Source of the DNA: Melastoma dodecandrum
Lineage: Eukaryota > Streptophyta > Magnoliopsida > Myrtales > Melastomataceae
NCBI GenBank assembly: GCA_029817715.1
Contig: JARUPY010000473.1
Coordinates: forward strand, 1,612,001 to 1,676,000
DNA length: 64,000 nt
Reading direction: 5' to 3'
The number at the start of each line of letters is the position of its first letter. The first letter of the stretch is position 1. Both the position numbers and the translations under genes were made by a program. This document shows positions 38,480 to 50,591 of the stretch, in pieces. The notes beneath the pieces are model-generated. The model did no database searches. It was not told the origin of the DNA and saw nothing but the letters and a program-made list of their open reading frames with translations.

Positions 38480-38800
38480 TGTTAGGGTGATGTGTGAAAG
38501 GATTGAATAGGAAGTGAGAAAATGACAGCAGAACGCATGTTATGTACTGCCGACAACCTTCTGTAGAGTTCATGCACTTACGATGAAGGTATATTTGAGT
38601 GTTTTGGCTACATAAATAATTTCTCTTTCTTTAAACTTTTTCTTACATGAATTATCTATGCGTCCCTTTATATGTAAGGAGGAGTGAGAAACTCAAATGA
38701 CAGTAGAAATCGACATATTTAATAATATACTTAAATGTCTGACTTAATAATATTTCCGTTACTAATATTGAATTAATTGGATCATAAATTACCTCTATCA
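38480..38800 (-). repeat. 5' LTR of the copia element
   Basis: On the minus strand begins TGATAGAGGTAATTTATG and ends CACCCTAACA, next to the primer-binding site. It matches the 3' LTR with clear divergence. Confidence 0.87.
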
Positions 38801-38966
38801 AATAACGGTTTTATAAAATTCTTCTTATTGTCGATAAGCATCTTAACACGTGTCACTTGAGAATGCTATTGAGAACATTTATGATAATATAAACATTTTT
38901 TTAAAACTAACGAGATATCAACTATTATCGATATCAATTTGTTTACGTTTGCTCTGCCCGAAGGAG

Positions 38967-41900
38967 ATGAGCCAGAAGGCGGCGGACGAGGCGGTCGGCA
39001 ACGGCACCGATGCCCTGCAGGATGTCCGGACGGACGTCCCCGCCAAGCCGGACCTGGATTCCGATGAAATCCCAGATTCCTTCACTTGTTGCGTTTGCCT
39101 GTGAGTCCCCCCCGGGAAACTATTGCCCTTTTCTTTTTTTTTTTTTTGGATGGTATCGTGATTGGTGGTGGGGGATTCGGGGGGGGTTGGTAACGAGGGG
39201 TAGGATGAAATTAGGGATAAAGATTGGATCTTTGTGGTTACCGTGACGTTGATACAAGAGGGTGGAGGAAGGTAATAAGTTGATAGACCGGGAGATTGGA
39301 GATGCGGCCAACCACCGAGATGGGCTGAGAACGAACGAGCCGGAAATACATGGCCTTTCCGGAAGAGCTGGGCTGGCGCCGAAGAGCATGGGGGACGAAA
39401 ATGAAAAAGAAGAGAAAAGATGTGAGGAGGAGAGAAAGGAAGCTAACAACCTGGGTAACGGCCGCGAAGGTGGTGCGCGCGGGGAGGTTATAACAGAGAA
39501 GGGGAAGAAAGAGAAAAGGGAGGGGGAGAAGACAGAAATGAAGATAGAAGGGTAACGGAGAAGAGGAGCGGAGACGGCAGCGGAGAGATGGATGCTGATG
39601 GCGAGTTGGGTTAGCTAGCGTATGACTCTAGAAACGTTTTATTATTGTTGTTGGGTTTGAGATACTGGGTTGTAATGGTTGAGAGTGAGATGTTGGCTCA
39701 GCTTCGCCGGAGTGAATCGTAAAATCGTACCAGACGTGGGTTGGAATGTGAAGAAGTTCTGGAATGGATAGTTGAATGTTGATGTTTAGGGCGATGTCGA
39801 TGTTGCGAAAGGAGTAGGCGTTTTGGGGTGCTTTTGCTCGGTCTAAATGTTGAGATAAAGTGCAGCATTGGATTAGTCAATGGTGCGAAGTTTGTGACGA
39901 TGCTTGAGATCGTGAACCACCCAAGTTTATTTTTGTTGCCTTGAAGGTTTGGTTTGGAGAGTGATTTGGGATTATGGTTGGTTTCTCATGAAGAATTCTT
40001 GCTTCTCCTTTTTCAGGGATCTTCTCTACAAGCCGGTTCTGTTGTGTGAGCTCCTCAAAACTTTGGGGAATGGATCATATTTGTGGAACTGACTCCAGTG
40101 AAAATTCCTGAAAGTAGTGGCTTTTCTTTTTTGCAGCGTGTGGTCATATGTCCTGTTTCTGGTGTGTCCATAAGTCCATGAGCGGTTTTCGTGAATCCCA
40201 GTGTCCGATTTGTCGGCATCCTTACATCCACTTTCCAAGCATCTGTCCCACAATTCACTTTTTGCTGCTTAAGATGTATCCCGGTACCTATGTTAAAAGA
40301 GAGAAGCAGATACAAGGTATGTTCTCCATATTGTCCCGGCTTAGTTGAACCTTGGTTAAACTTGTTTTATGCCCTCAGGAAAGAAGAAGATGCAGGACTT
40401 TTTTTTCACTTAATTGGGCAACTCGGCTTGTTTCTTACAATAAAGATCAAGAGGCCTTATTTAAAAACCTGAGTTTGTTTGTATGATTTGTGTTACAGAG
40501 GAAGAAAAGAAACTCCGGATTTCCTCTCCCCAGCTTGATGCCCGGCTTTGGATATCATCAGGAAATGAACATCTGAGTGGCGGTAATGTCACGGTCATGT
40601 ACAACAAACCAAGGCTCGAATGTCGGGCCATCTCCAAATGTTGATTCTCAACCCCATACAAGTTTGATACTTGCAGTGCCAGGGGGAACTGCACAGGTTG
40701 ATCACAACAGCTTTCCACAAGCCCTTATTGAAGGATCTCAACCACAAGATCTGCCAGAGAAAGAGTCAACGAAATGTCAAAATAAGGTGTCAATTGCTGA
40801 CGTGCAATGTGGATCATGCAAGCAGCTGTTGTTTCGTCCAGTTGCTCTTAATTGTGGCCATGGTACCGTTTCTTTTGCCACTTTGAAGATGCTTTCCCAT
40901 GTAAGTTGTTGCTAATGTCTCTTACTGTGATTTTCTTTGGTTCACGGTTCACGCACGATTTTTGGCAGTGTTTTGTGAGTCTTGCATCCCTGAAGCTGTG
41001 CCTGAGAAGTTTGAGTGCACCGTATGTCATAGCCTACATCCTGGGGACTCTCCAAAAGTCTGTTTGGCACTAGATCACTTCTTAGAGGAGGAGTTCTCCG
41101 ATGAGTGCTTTGAGGAAACCGGCTGCTCGATCTAAAAACATCAGTCCGAAGGATCAAAGCCCCCAAACAGGTAAACTTCCAGGCTCCTTTACACAATACA
41201 TAGCTTCCTGCAGTTGCTGCCATCTATTTTTCTTGTGGAGTGTTTGCGTAGTTCTCCCATAGGATGAGCAGTTTGAATCAGTTGTTACTGGAGGCACTAA
41301 CACCGGCATGAGCCTTTCCTTATCGATAAAAGGCAACGGCTGAATAAGGTAAAATAAAAAATTATTCAGATTTGGTAAAATCAACATGAAGTTGTGGTGA
41401 ATTTTTCAGGTTCTAAAATGATATCATCGTAAGGTTTTCAAAGCAAATCAATTAACAAACTTACAGTACTAATAATAAAAAAATGTTTGGCTTTTGAAAT
41501 GAGAAAGCTATTTTCTCAGAAATCCAGGACTGTTTTTTGCTTTAGGACATTTATTGAAGGCGCTTGCCTAGGTGTGCCTGAATGTCTGATGGCCTTTGCG
41601 CAAGGCGAGCGCCGAGGTGTTGTGCGGCCTACTGGTTTGAATGCGTGTAGCCTAATCGTAGCATTCCCCATTGGGCAAGGTGCCCGTATTTATTACAACA
41701 AAAACGTTGGTTGGCTTTTGTCTCCAGGGAATGATGAAGCTGATAAGGACAAAAGGAAACCGTCTGTGTGGATCGATCCTTTGAAGACTCATTATGGAGT
41801 TGGCTGTGACTATTGTGGGGTAAGCGATCATGTTATTTGTATGTTTGATAATATAGGAACAACTATATGAATTTCTCAAAACTGCCCTAGCCATCCATCT

Positions 41901-42445
41901 GGTTTACTTAAACGGAGATGCCTTTCCGCGGTGTATTGAATATATGCTTTTGACGTAGATATGAATACTGTCTTTTGAACCTTAGATAGGAGAAAGTCAT
42001 TGAAACTGTTGTGCCGCTCGTGGTATTGTAATTTCTCGAGGTCATCTCTGTTCCGCAGATGTATCCGATAGTAGGGGACAGATACAAATGCCAAGACTGC
42101 GAGGAGGAGATCGGGTTCGACTTGTGCGGGGAGTGTTGCAATTCCCGTTGCAAGCTCCCTGGCCGGTTCAACCAACAGCATAAACCGGAACACAAGTTCG
42201 AGTTCATAAGACCGGACGTGATGCAGAGGTGGATGGCAAGGTTCTTGACCGGGCGGCCACCCGTGGGGAGCTCTGCCAATGCCGTCCAGCCCGACGGAGA
42301 CCCAGGAAACCCCGTCGCGTCTCGCATTGGCGATGATGTTCGAGAGGAGGAGGACGACAATGAGGACGAGGACGATGACAGTGATGTAGACATGCCGTTC
42401 ATTGCAGTGGTGGAGGATGAGGAAGACGAGTCCCCGTCCGGTTGA
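38967..42445 (+). CDS. PRT1: E3 ubiquitin ligase PRT1 (N-degron recognin), 7 exons, two frame breaks
   Basis: PRT1 ubiquitinates proteins with aromatic N-terminal residues in the plant N-degron pathway (established for Arabidopsis). Exons: 38967-39100, 40017-40045, 40137-40316, 40499-40862, 40969-41170, 41728-41819, 42059-42445. First RING: CCVCLDLLYKPVLLSCGHMS and FWCVHKSMSGFRESQCPICR. Second RING: CGSCKQLLFRPVALNCGH, then VFCESCIPEAVPEKFECTVC. ZZ zinc finger: HYGVGCDYCGMYPIVGDRYK, then CQDCEEEIGFDLCGECC, followed by PGRFNQQHKPEHKFEF. The C-terminus is a long acidic tail. Frame breaks: in exon 4 the frame must change between 40575 and 40643; in exon 5 about two bases are missing between 41105 and 41113, giving TAA at 41133-41135 just before the spacer leading to the ZZ finger. 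Splice sites and all zinc ligands seen are intact, so either very recent inactivation or assembly errors. Confidence 0.88.
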
Positions 42446-43700
42446 TGTAAACTCCCTGTCGGCTTAACCGTCTTCGTACCCTTTATATCTTCTTCATACT
42501 CGTTTTAATTTAAAAAAAAATATATATTTTAAGAATTTTTTAAATTCACTACAACAACTCAATTTAAAGCAGTTTATCACTCTCCTTTTAAATAAAAATA
42601 AATAATAAAAAAAAACATGCAGTAGTAAGGAAAAAAGGGAAAAGGACACGTCCTCCCTCCAATCAAAAAGCCCAGTTTTCCCCGTGACCTGTGCCTTTCT
42701 TCATCTCGGTCGATCTCTTTTCCCTCTGGAAAGATTTGATGGTAAACTCAAATCATGGACTCTCTGGGTTGGGTTGGGTTGGGGTTGGGTCGTCGTCATT
42801 CATCGTAATCAATCACACAGGCAAGAGATTACCAAACACGTCACAAGAAGACGATGTACTAATTTAATTGGATAAATATTATTGGTGGGAGGGAGGGAGG
42901 GAGGGGACAGCCTCGTCAGGAGATTCCCCTGAGAGTTTGAAAATGTTGTCACCCTCCCCCCCCCCCCCCCACATATCCCCAAAAAACAAAAAAACAAATA
43001 AAGAGCAAAAGCAAATCAATCAATTCCCTCTCCCTTTTTTTTATCATTATCGTAAAAAAAAAAAAAAATATGTGTTCCAATTATTTGTATCTTCAATGGT
43101 GATCCACTCCCGGCGCTTCATTATTTTTTTTTAAAAAAAAGTTTAAGCAATTATACGAGAAAAAAAATAGTATACGTAGGATTTCGCTAACCAATAAAGT
43201 AGTGAGAAATTTTTTTCTTTTTTAAAAAAGAAAGAAAAAAAGTAAGACAATATATTGCGGGATAGAGTTTAGAGGGGGGGGGGGGGGGCAAAGCATAGGA
43301 TTCCCTCCTCTCTCTCTCTCTCTCACTCACTCTCACCACGTCCCCACACTCCCTCCAAACAAATTGGCGGGAAACTTTTGGAGGGGAATAATAATATTAT
43401 TATTATTTTAATTCTTAATTTTATTAATCATATAACAAATGCAGACTTTGACGCCGCGGTTAGACACTCAACAACAACCCATCACAATCACCATATGGTT
43501 TAAAATTATTGTTGTCTCACACGTGTCTAGTTATCTTTAATCCCAGAATGTTATTATAAAGATAACGAATAGGGAAGCACAGAGAGACGGTGAAAACGTC
43601 GACGTATAAAGAGAAGAAGAGGAACAGAGCCTTTTTCTTCTTCTCCTCCTCCTCCTCCTCCATTTGTCCGAAACATCGAATCCCGAAAGGCGCGGGGAAG
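42446..43700. promoter_or_regulatory. PRT1-KRP intergenic region with homopolymer runs
   Basis: AT-rich, no coding content. Contains GGGA repeats (about 42885-42905), a 15-C run (42956-42970), a 15-G run (43274-43288), a CT repeat (43310-43325) and an ATT repeat (43388-43410). The last 250 bases form the promoter/leader of the KRP gene and include TTATAAAG at about 43553. Confidence 0.5.
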
Positions 43701-45717
43701 ATGGGCAAGTACCTGAAGAAATCCAAGCCCACCACCGACGTCTCCCCCCCGCCCGCTTCCTCCTCCCCCCTCCTCCCCATGGGAGTCCGCACCCGTGCCA
43801 AGACCCTCGCCCTCCAGCGCCTCCATCAGGAGACCCTCCCCGATCCCGACCTCTGTTACCTGCAGCTACGTAACCGCAGGCTCCATAAGACCACCGCCCC
43901 TGTTCCCAAGGGGAGGCTGGGGAAGTCCGGCCCTCCGGTGTCTACCCCCGACGAGGTGGACAATGGTGGGTTCAGGGAGAGTAATCTGAACCTCAGCGTC
44001 GAGGGTTCTTTCGGGGAGAACGACTTGGAGTTCGATGCTAGAGATAGGTTCGGCCCTCTAACTGTGATTCTGGCCTCGGTTTTTTCTTTTCGTGTTCTTC
44101 TTGCAGTGTTTCCGGCTGCCCTCGTTACTTGATGAAAATGCGGTTTGCGTTTGTCTTGGGATTGCGGGTCGGCATAAAGGTCGTGTCTTGGGTTGTTTAC
44201 TGATCCTTTTTGAGGCAGCATGACGAGGACTGCTTTGCGGTGGTCGTTTTGTTCCTCTGTAGAGGCAGAGTTAGGGATTGCTCTGAGCTGTTGGGAGTTT
44301 TTTTCCGCAGTCGAGTTAGCAATTTTTTTTTGTTTGCCCAGCATGGTTTTGTTCGTACCAGGTTTGTTTAGGGGGTCAGTGTTTCCTTCTAGGTTATCTT
44401 CGCCCATTAGTGGATCGGAACCGGAAGCAAAGAGGTGGCCAAGAAATTGTTTACTCGCTTTTCTTCTGGTTTCCAAACGAACCTTGCATGTCGGGATCGT
44501 TCCGTGTCAAGTCATTGTTTATCTTTGGTGGAGTCATTCTTTATGAGCAAGCACGTTGATTATTTGCTGGGAAAGTTTTCCTCTTGATCCAAAACTCATA
44601 TGGCTTGTGAGTATATGCATTCATAATGGCTTGCTTCTGCTTTTGATTTTCACCCTTTCGAGTAGATTTTCCCTTTAGAGTAGTTGCTCTCAAATGTGAT
44701 ACTTTATTATTCAGATGGCTGATTATTGCTGCCTTTTCCTGTCGTTTCTTTAAATTTGTTCATGGTTACAAGTGTCAAACTCTCACCTGTTAAACTGGTT
44801 TTGTTTGTTACTGGGAATGGGATACCCTATTGGTTTATCGCAATGCATGGATCCATTACTTATGTTGGAAAGCGACTTTGATACTAGGATGCCTTATTCA
44901 GAGACAGTTAAAAAAAAAAAGAAATGATTAAATTTACCCTCACACGCTTCATTAATTTTTATGTAGCTTTCAGTTTCCAAAAGTTGACCTGACAGTATGA
45001 CTGTCTCCTCCTTGGATCGGGAAGGCCAAGTTAGTGTTAATTTGCAGATGTTGCCAATATTTAGATGCTTCCTTAAATATCTCTTACCTCTGGATGGCAA
45101 AGGTGGCAGGCAGTAGATGGAAAATGAAATCGTAGTTTAAATTACATGTCATTGGAATCTGTGTTTCTTTTAACCCTTTTCTTTCTTAGTCTTTATTGGC
45201 TAAAGCTGTTTTTAGTGGGCTTCGATGCAGATGGTGCCCAAACTGGGATATTTCCTCACATCCACAGCTGTTATATCCGACTTTGGGTTTTATTCACAAT
45301 TAAATTTTGATGATTTCATGATTTCTTCCCTTAACTCGGTTGTAATCAATCCAGGAGCACCAGAGAGAGCACACCATGCAGTTTTGTAGGAGGCTCAGAT
45401 GCTATCCCAATCGCCGGATCCACAACCAGAAGAAGGAGCTCAATGTCTTCTCAGAGAATAACCAATGACTTGCTCAGGAGCATCCCGACAACACGGGAGA
45501 TAGAGGGCTTCTTCACATCTGCGGAAGAACATCAGAGAAAATCGTTCATCGAGAAGTACGCCCCCTCAGCTTATATTCTTAAACTACGTGGCCCCGGATC
45601 TCAATTCTGATCCGACAAAAAATGGTTCTTCCTCTGGTTGTTTGCAGATACAACTTTGACATCCTGAATGACATTCCGCTTCCGGGCCGCTACGAGTGGG
45701 TTGAAGTAGTTCCTTGA
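43701..45717 (+). CDS. KRP: KIP-related protein, cyclin-dependent kinase inhibitor (KRP/ICK), complete, 3 exons
   Basis: Plant CDK inhibitor that binds CDKA and D-type cyclins and slows the cell cycle or promotes endoreduplication (family knowledge). Exons 43701-44047, 45355-45555, 45648-45717; total 618 nt, 205 residues. The N-terminal motif MGKYLKKSK and GVRTRAKTLALQRL are those of the KRP3/4/5 branch, followed by CYLQLRNRRL. The C-terminal CDI domain is complete: STRESTPCSF (actually the motif before it), IPTTREIEGFFTSAEEHQRK, then SFIEKYNFDILNDIPLPGRY and the end EWVEVVP. The last intron splits the FIEK/YNFD junction, as in other KRPs. Intron 1 is long (1.3 kb). It lies directly after PRT1, as KRP5 does in Arabidopsis (from memory), but KRP3, 4 and 5 are not separated here. 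Confidence 0.95.
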
Positions 45718-48060
45718 CTGTCCTCACTCGCTCAAAAGGAGAGAAAAAATCTCACAGGGGGTCTAATCTGTAACTTCTTAACAAAGGTCCGAAGAAAGGA
45801 AGAACGCTAACCAGGTGGTAATAAAGCTGCCGAAGGTTTTTGCCTCCCTCTTAGTGATGAAGGATACTGTCATTTCTTCGCAAAAGACGTTTTAGGGCGG
45901 GTGAGGCAGCAAGGTCTTAGCTTTAGTTTTAGTTTAGCTTAGGTTTTGTTTCATTTTAGAGAAGAATGTCCAGTAGCTCCATTTACTCTGGTATATGCTC
46001 TCTGTAGTCTCCTTCTTCATCTCTTGTAATTATGTAAGGAAGGGAGAGGCAGGAGTTTGAACTAAAACCAATGCTTTTGCTCGTCTGTTGTTAATATTTT
46101 CTTACATTTTATCATTTGCTTCTCCACTTTTGTCCCATGTTTTGTTTTTTGTTTTTACCCACTCCTCCCTCCACCATATTTTCCCAGTGGTAAATAACGA
46201 TGGTGAATGTGAAAGTGATGTTTCAAACTGTTGTCTTTTGTTTCATCGCAACCATCTTTTTTATCTCGTGACACGTGTACTCGAACAATACTCATGTCCT
46301 TTGTCTGAATTAGTCGGTATCATTCTCTTATGGACAAATGATGAGGACAACAATACTCAAAATTGAGAGAATAATATAAATTATTTACTTTTAAGTGACG
46401 GATGGAGTCCAAATGATATTTAAAATCAAAAGTAAATAAATAAAAAACTGATTGTGATTTAGAGCGTAGACGAAACTCAACGTCCAGTTAGCTATAACAA
46501 CACGCTGTATGCGATTAGTATGTTTGCTTATTATTGATTTGGGAGTTATAAATACTAGGATTTTTTATTCATTGGGTTTCGTAAAATCATTTTGAGATTT
46601 TTTTTTTCATCCCACTGATAAAAGCGCGCGCCCATGATTTCAACTCATTCACTTTTTTCAATGAAGTAGGAGAGAGATATGATCAGTTCCTTTAACCTGC
46701 AATTTCATTCATTCACGGGCACAGCTCAGAGATCTCGCTTGTATTTGGGGGGTAGGGGTAAAATCGAGTAAAACCCTGAAAGCGTCAGACAGGGAAACCT
46801 GAGGGAGGGAGGCTCAGGAAGTAGGATTCTGAGATGCAACTACAATCCAAAAAGAAACTCCTCCTCCTCTGCCAAAGGCCTTTCTACGGGTGTGGTGCTT
46901 GCTGCCTGACAATTCATTCAGGCAGGATATGTGCTTTTGCATCATTAATACTTGCAGAGCTCCTCTCTGAATGTAATCACGCGTTTTCAAAAATCAAATC
47001 AATTTTTTTTTAAAAAAAAAAAAAAAGGAAAAGAGTGTCCAGCTGATAGAGAGGATCAGAAAGTTTTTGTCCAGTGGTGCATGCAGCTGCAGAATTATAG
47101 CCCCACCCCCACCAATACTCTCACTGTTGTTGTTACTATTATTTATTGGTAGGAATAGGAGGATGATGGAGGCAGTGCAGCAGATTCTCAATTCGGACAG
47201 TCGGGTAATAAATTGTCACAACTGGTGATCTGAGGTTGTAATTGCACTACAGCTGTCCAATGTTTTAAAGGTTGTTCGACCAAAGCAGCAGCAGCAGCAG
47301 CAGCATCAGCCCAGAGATAACAGCTAAACTCTGCACTCGTGAAGAAAATATCTCCAGGACGCAAGTCATTTATCGAACAAATCGAGGGAATAACATGTTT
47401 AACCTTCAATTTTGTGTCGTCGCTGTTACAGATAGCCAGAGAAGGGGACACTAAGCATTACTGACCTAAACACGAATAATAAAATAAAAACATTACGCCT
47501 CGTATCAATCCCAGAGTTAGGAGCGCATCACCTTAAGCATCCGAGCTTCAAGGTTCGGAAGCCATGAAAAATTGATCAACAAGGTTCCCGTAGCATGATG
47601 AGTGGTGACAGAAGCATGCTTGACAGAAGCATGCTAACTTTCCCGGGACAAACATCCGCGCAACAGTTCGGCAAAGAGAAACTTCCATTCTCTTAGTACA
47701 ATGGGATCCTATATACTTGTTAATATCTTCCAATAGCGTTGCTCGGGTGTTCGAGATCATGGCAAAAGACAAAGTATTTAGTCTCCACAGCAGAACCTAC
47801 GCAGCAATGGTGGTAGCTTAAAGGGAATCTTCCCGTTTTGCATAAGTAATCTGGGAAATTAAGGAAAAAGTCAGTGCAATAACACTAATATCAAGTAAGC
47901 AAGTATAAGGTGTGTAAAATACCTATAGGTCTGTCTAATATACGTAGGTATTTGCTATGTGCATGTGGGAGTGTTTATATTTACAAAGAAGGCTTACAAA
48001 TTTAATTCCACTTACACTTGGTCTGGCCAATTCCAATTGAAAAATCCAAGAGCTGGAATT
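45718..48060. other. KRP 3' flank and intergenic region
   Basis: No supported gene. It includes the likely KRP 3' UTR (to about 46080), AT-rich DNA, an A/T homopolymer stretch near 47000-47025, and a short (CAG)n run at about 47283-47304. Open frames in this region are short and without family match. Confidence 0.5.
47283..47304 (+). repeat. Short (CAG)n microsatellite
   Basis: AGCAGCAGCAGCAGCAGCAG in intergenic DNA; produces poly-Ala in a chance minus-strand frame. Confidence 0.9.
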
Positions 48061-49534
48061 TTATAGCGTGGGTTCTTGGACAGTTGAAGACACGGACTCA
48101 GACATCTCCACTTCAAAACCATTGACCTCCAATGTCTCCCCACCCTCATTTTTCATTTCATTAAGTCTAGCTAACTTTATAGCACGCAGCTTGTATCTGA
48201 TCACAAGCCATGCTATATGGTGAGACTTTAACAAACCTGAGCAGTAAAATTACCGAAATTACAGGATATGATCTTTCATAAGTACATCCGAGAGCAAAGC
48301 AGCCGCCCATTTTCCATATTGTAATAGAATGCACATGGCCTCATTGTATTGAGATGAAACAGATTACATTATTGTAAACATGGTAATTATTCGGCTGTGC
48401 CATAAATTGCAGCATCAATCAGCAATACATCAATATGTACCATTTACCTACCAATCCCTGATACTCACATACTCGTTCTTAATTTAAGGCATGCAACTTT
48501 CGTCCTCAATGGATAATGAGGGATCTCGATTCAAAGTCATGAACTAAAGCTCAAAAACTTACTCAGCCACGGCTCCTGACTAACATTCAGTAGATCTGCC
48601 AGAATCGGAGTTCCTTCATCTGGCGAGCACAGCACAAATCTAAGCTATGCTAATTCCTGCAGAATGAGTAAAAGAGGAAATCAAAAGGTATCGAAATTCA
48701 AAACAAAACCTATTATTTGATTTTTGTTGCGCTAATCAATAGACAAATGATCCCAAGATATTCCACCATGTTCACGATCGCAATAACTGATAGAAATAGC
48801 CAAGCAACTCTGCTAGTATGAGCCGCTCAACTAATTGTATTAATTAGGCGCTTTCAGAATACCAACAATTTTGAACAAGTTTCAGCAATCTGACAGATTA
48901 ACCTGGATAAGAACACCGATTGTCCATTTAGAGGTGCTAAATCGATCACAAAAAACGCCATCTCCAAAAAATATGGCCAAACTCGAAATGCATGCACCAG
49001 TTGGACAAAAAATCAAGAGCAACGAACCTTGACTTGAGCAAGGGCGAGAGTGGCATGCCTCTCCTGCCATTCGGATAGATCTCTCTTGTGATTCCCCTCA
49101 GCAGTTGCCCCACTCTCAATGTCTCTCCCGGGTTCATCACCATCATCTACAGGACCAATCAATCAATGCCTAATATTATCCTACTGAAACACCAATACCA
49201 GAAAACCCCAGAAACATCCACCCATGACCCACAAATCAAAACCACTCCTGTCCCGTGAATCACCACTCAAATCTAATCCCACAACACTACCCAATAAAAA
49301 TAACGAACTTGCCCTGAAGAGGGAAACACTTGAAGGTATCGACGGTGAAGGCGCTGACAAATCGACCAACTTGTCCGTGATCCCGTACCCTTCCAAATCG
49401 GTTACCTTTTACCGGGGTTGATTCTTCGAAGGCGAGGGAGGATCCTTGGCCTCGGTAGGATCGGGGGTGGAGGCGGCCGCCGCCTTGCTACTGTCCTTGA
49501 GCAGTGCTTTCCTGCACCATGAAGACCAGTCCAT
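48061..49534 (-). pseudogene. BSD-domain protein gene, multiply broken
   Basis: Minus strand, about four exons. Exon 1 starts at ATG 49532-49534 (MDWSSWCRKALLKDSSKAA), meets TAA at 49409-49411, continues in the same frame as KVTDLEGYGITDKLVD, then shifts frame by a lost base near 49358-49362 and continues VSAFTVDTF. Exon 2 (49146-49028) encodes the BSD core RDLSEWQERHATLALAQVK with a good donor. Exon 3 starts at 48656 (ELA, TAG at 48645-48647, LRFVLC), then shifts frame to RQMKELRFWQIY and stops. The last exon (48236-48061) carries RAIKLARLNEMKNEG and ends at TAA. The conserved WQERHA..L and LR..LC...MKE.RFW.IY pattern identifies the BSD family. Two in-frame stops plus two frame shifts make a pseudogene likely. 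Its place after PRT1 and KRP matches Arabidopsis (from memory). Confidence 0.75.
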
Positions 49535-50591
49535 CTGCGTGCATGTGCTGGTTTGGACCAACAATCGAGACCCAGAACACTCGGCCATCCATCCATCTCA
49601 CCACTTCCACTGGAGCAGCTACAAACAGCATAGCTTGGGCCATAAAAATCCCAACACGAGCGTGTAATCGAGACACAAACTTAACTACACCCATTTGCCG
49701 AACAAACAAAATTTTAACTCCACCCACTTTAAGATACGACTTTTAGGTTTATGACCACTTTATTTCAGTTTCGATGAAAATTATCACTCCAAGTAACAAG
49801 TGATGATTTTTTTCGATTTTAATAAATATCGTCATCGACTTTAACCGCGTAGATTTGAAATTATTTTTGTCACCTCCGCTCTTTATTTAATTTTTCACCA
49901 AATAGGTTATTAAGTTCAAAACTCCCCGTTTGCCTCATCGTCTTAGTAAGTTTGATATCATCGGAATTGAGTACTGTGAGTTTTCCACCAAAATGCAGGG
50001 TATGGGAAAAGAATCGTGTCAAGAGGAGAAGTGACTAAATTAATTCATAATTTATTCGCTCAAAGTGTCTACTTATATTTTTTCTAAGTCACCATTTCAA
50101 AGCGACGACTTCTATTAAATGTGGACAAAAACATCACTTGGAGCAACGACTTCGCTCCCTATAATTACATTTTTTTTTATTTGAGACTCCTTTAAGTCAT
50201 CACTTAAAATGACTATATTAATTAAATTTGTATAAAGTCGTCACTTGAAGCGGTGAATTTTCACTTAAATTGATATAAAGTCACTTTTAGCGTCGACTAT
50301 GCTCAAAATTTAATAAAAATCACCACTCCCGGTCACTTATAGTGCCAACTTTAGTCAGGTAGATTGAGAATTAATTTCGTCTCCCTCCCTATTTGCTCAA
50401 TTTTTTAGGCACCCCAAGTATTTTGGTGCAAAACCCGAAGGATTGTACTTCTTTACATTAGTCTACAAAGTTTTTGTCAAATATGACATAATATTTCAAA
50501 ATTTCTGAATTAGCACACTTAAATAATACTTCAATTTTTTTTTTCAAATAGTGACTTCCAAAACTAAATAGAAGAAAGTACATTTTTTTTT
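49535..50591. repeat. AT-rich DNA with decayed repeats of a GTCGTCACTT-like word
   Basis: From about 49750 to 50400 words such as AAAGTCGTCACTTG, GCGACGACTT, AAGTCATCACTT and CAACGACTT recur in both orientations. A longer direct repeat of about 60 bases pairs 49838-49905 (GTAGATTTGAAATTATTTT...) with 50358-50412 (GTAGATTGAGAATTAATTTC...). Such subterminal repeat clusters are typical of CACTA-type or other DNA transposons. No transposase or clear ends were seen. Confidence 0.5.

Larger units (their letters stand above)
34775..38800 (-). mobile_element. Decayed Ty1/copia LTR retrotransposon
   Basis: About 4.0 kb, minus strand. Two direct LTRs (34775-35131 and 38480-38800), a primer-binding site for initiator tRNA-Met (38464-38475) next to the 5' LTR, and a polypurine tract AAAAGGGAG just before the 3' LTR (about 35132-35140). 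Domain order on the minus strand is gag - zinc knuckle - protease - integrase - reverse transcriptase - RNase H, the copia order. All domains are broken by stops and frame shifts, and much of the reverse transcriptase is missing. The LTRs differ at many positions and by several indels, so the insertion is not recent. No clean target duplication was found. The sense strand has a striking excess of CAGAAG (see findings). Confidence 0.92.

Noticed and set aside
43856..44476. Minus-strand open frame of about 206 codons across KRP exon 1 and intron 1
   Set aside because: Overlaps a well-supported KRP exon in antisense and crosses its splice donor; no recognisable domain.
47272..47454. Poly-Ala/poly-Ser open frames around the CAG repeat
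   Set aside because: Produced by the short (CAG)n microsatellite; no splice signals or conserved content nearby.
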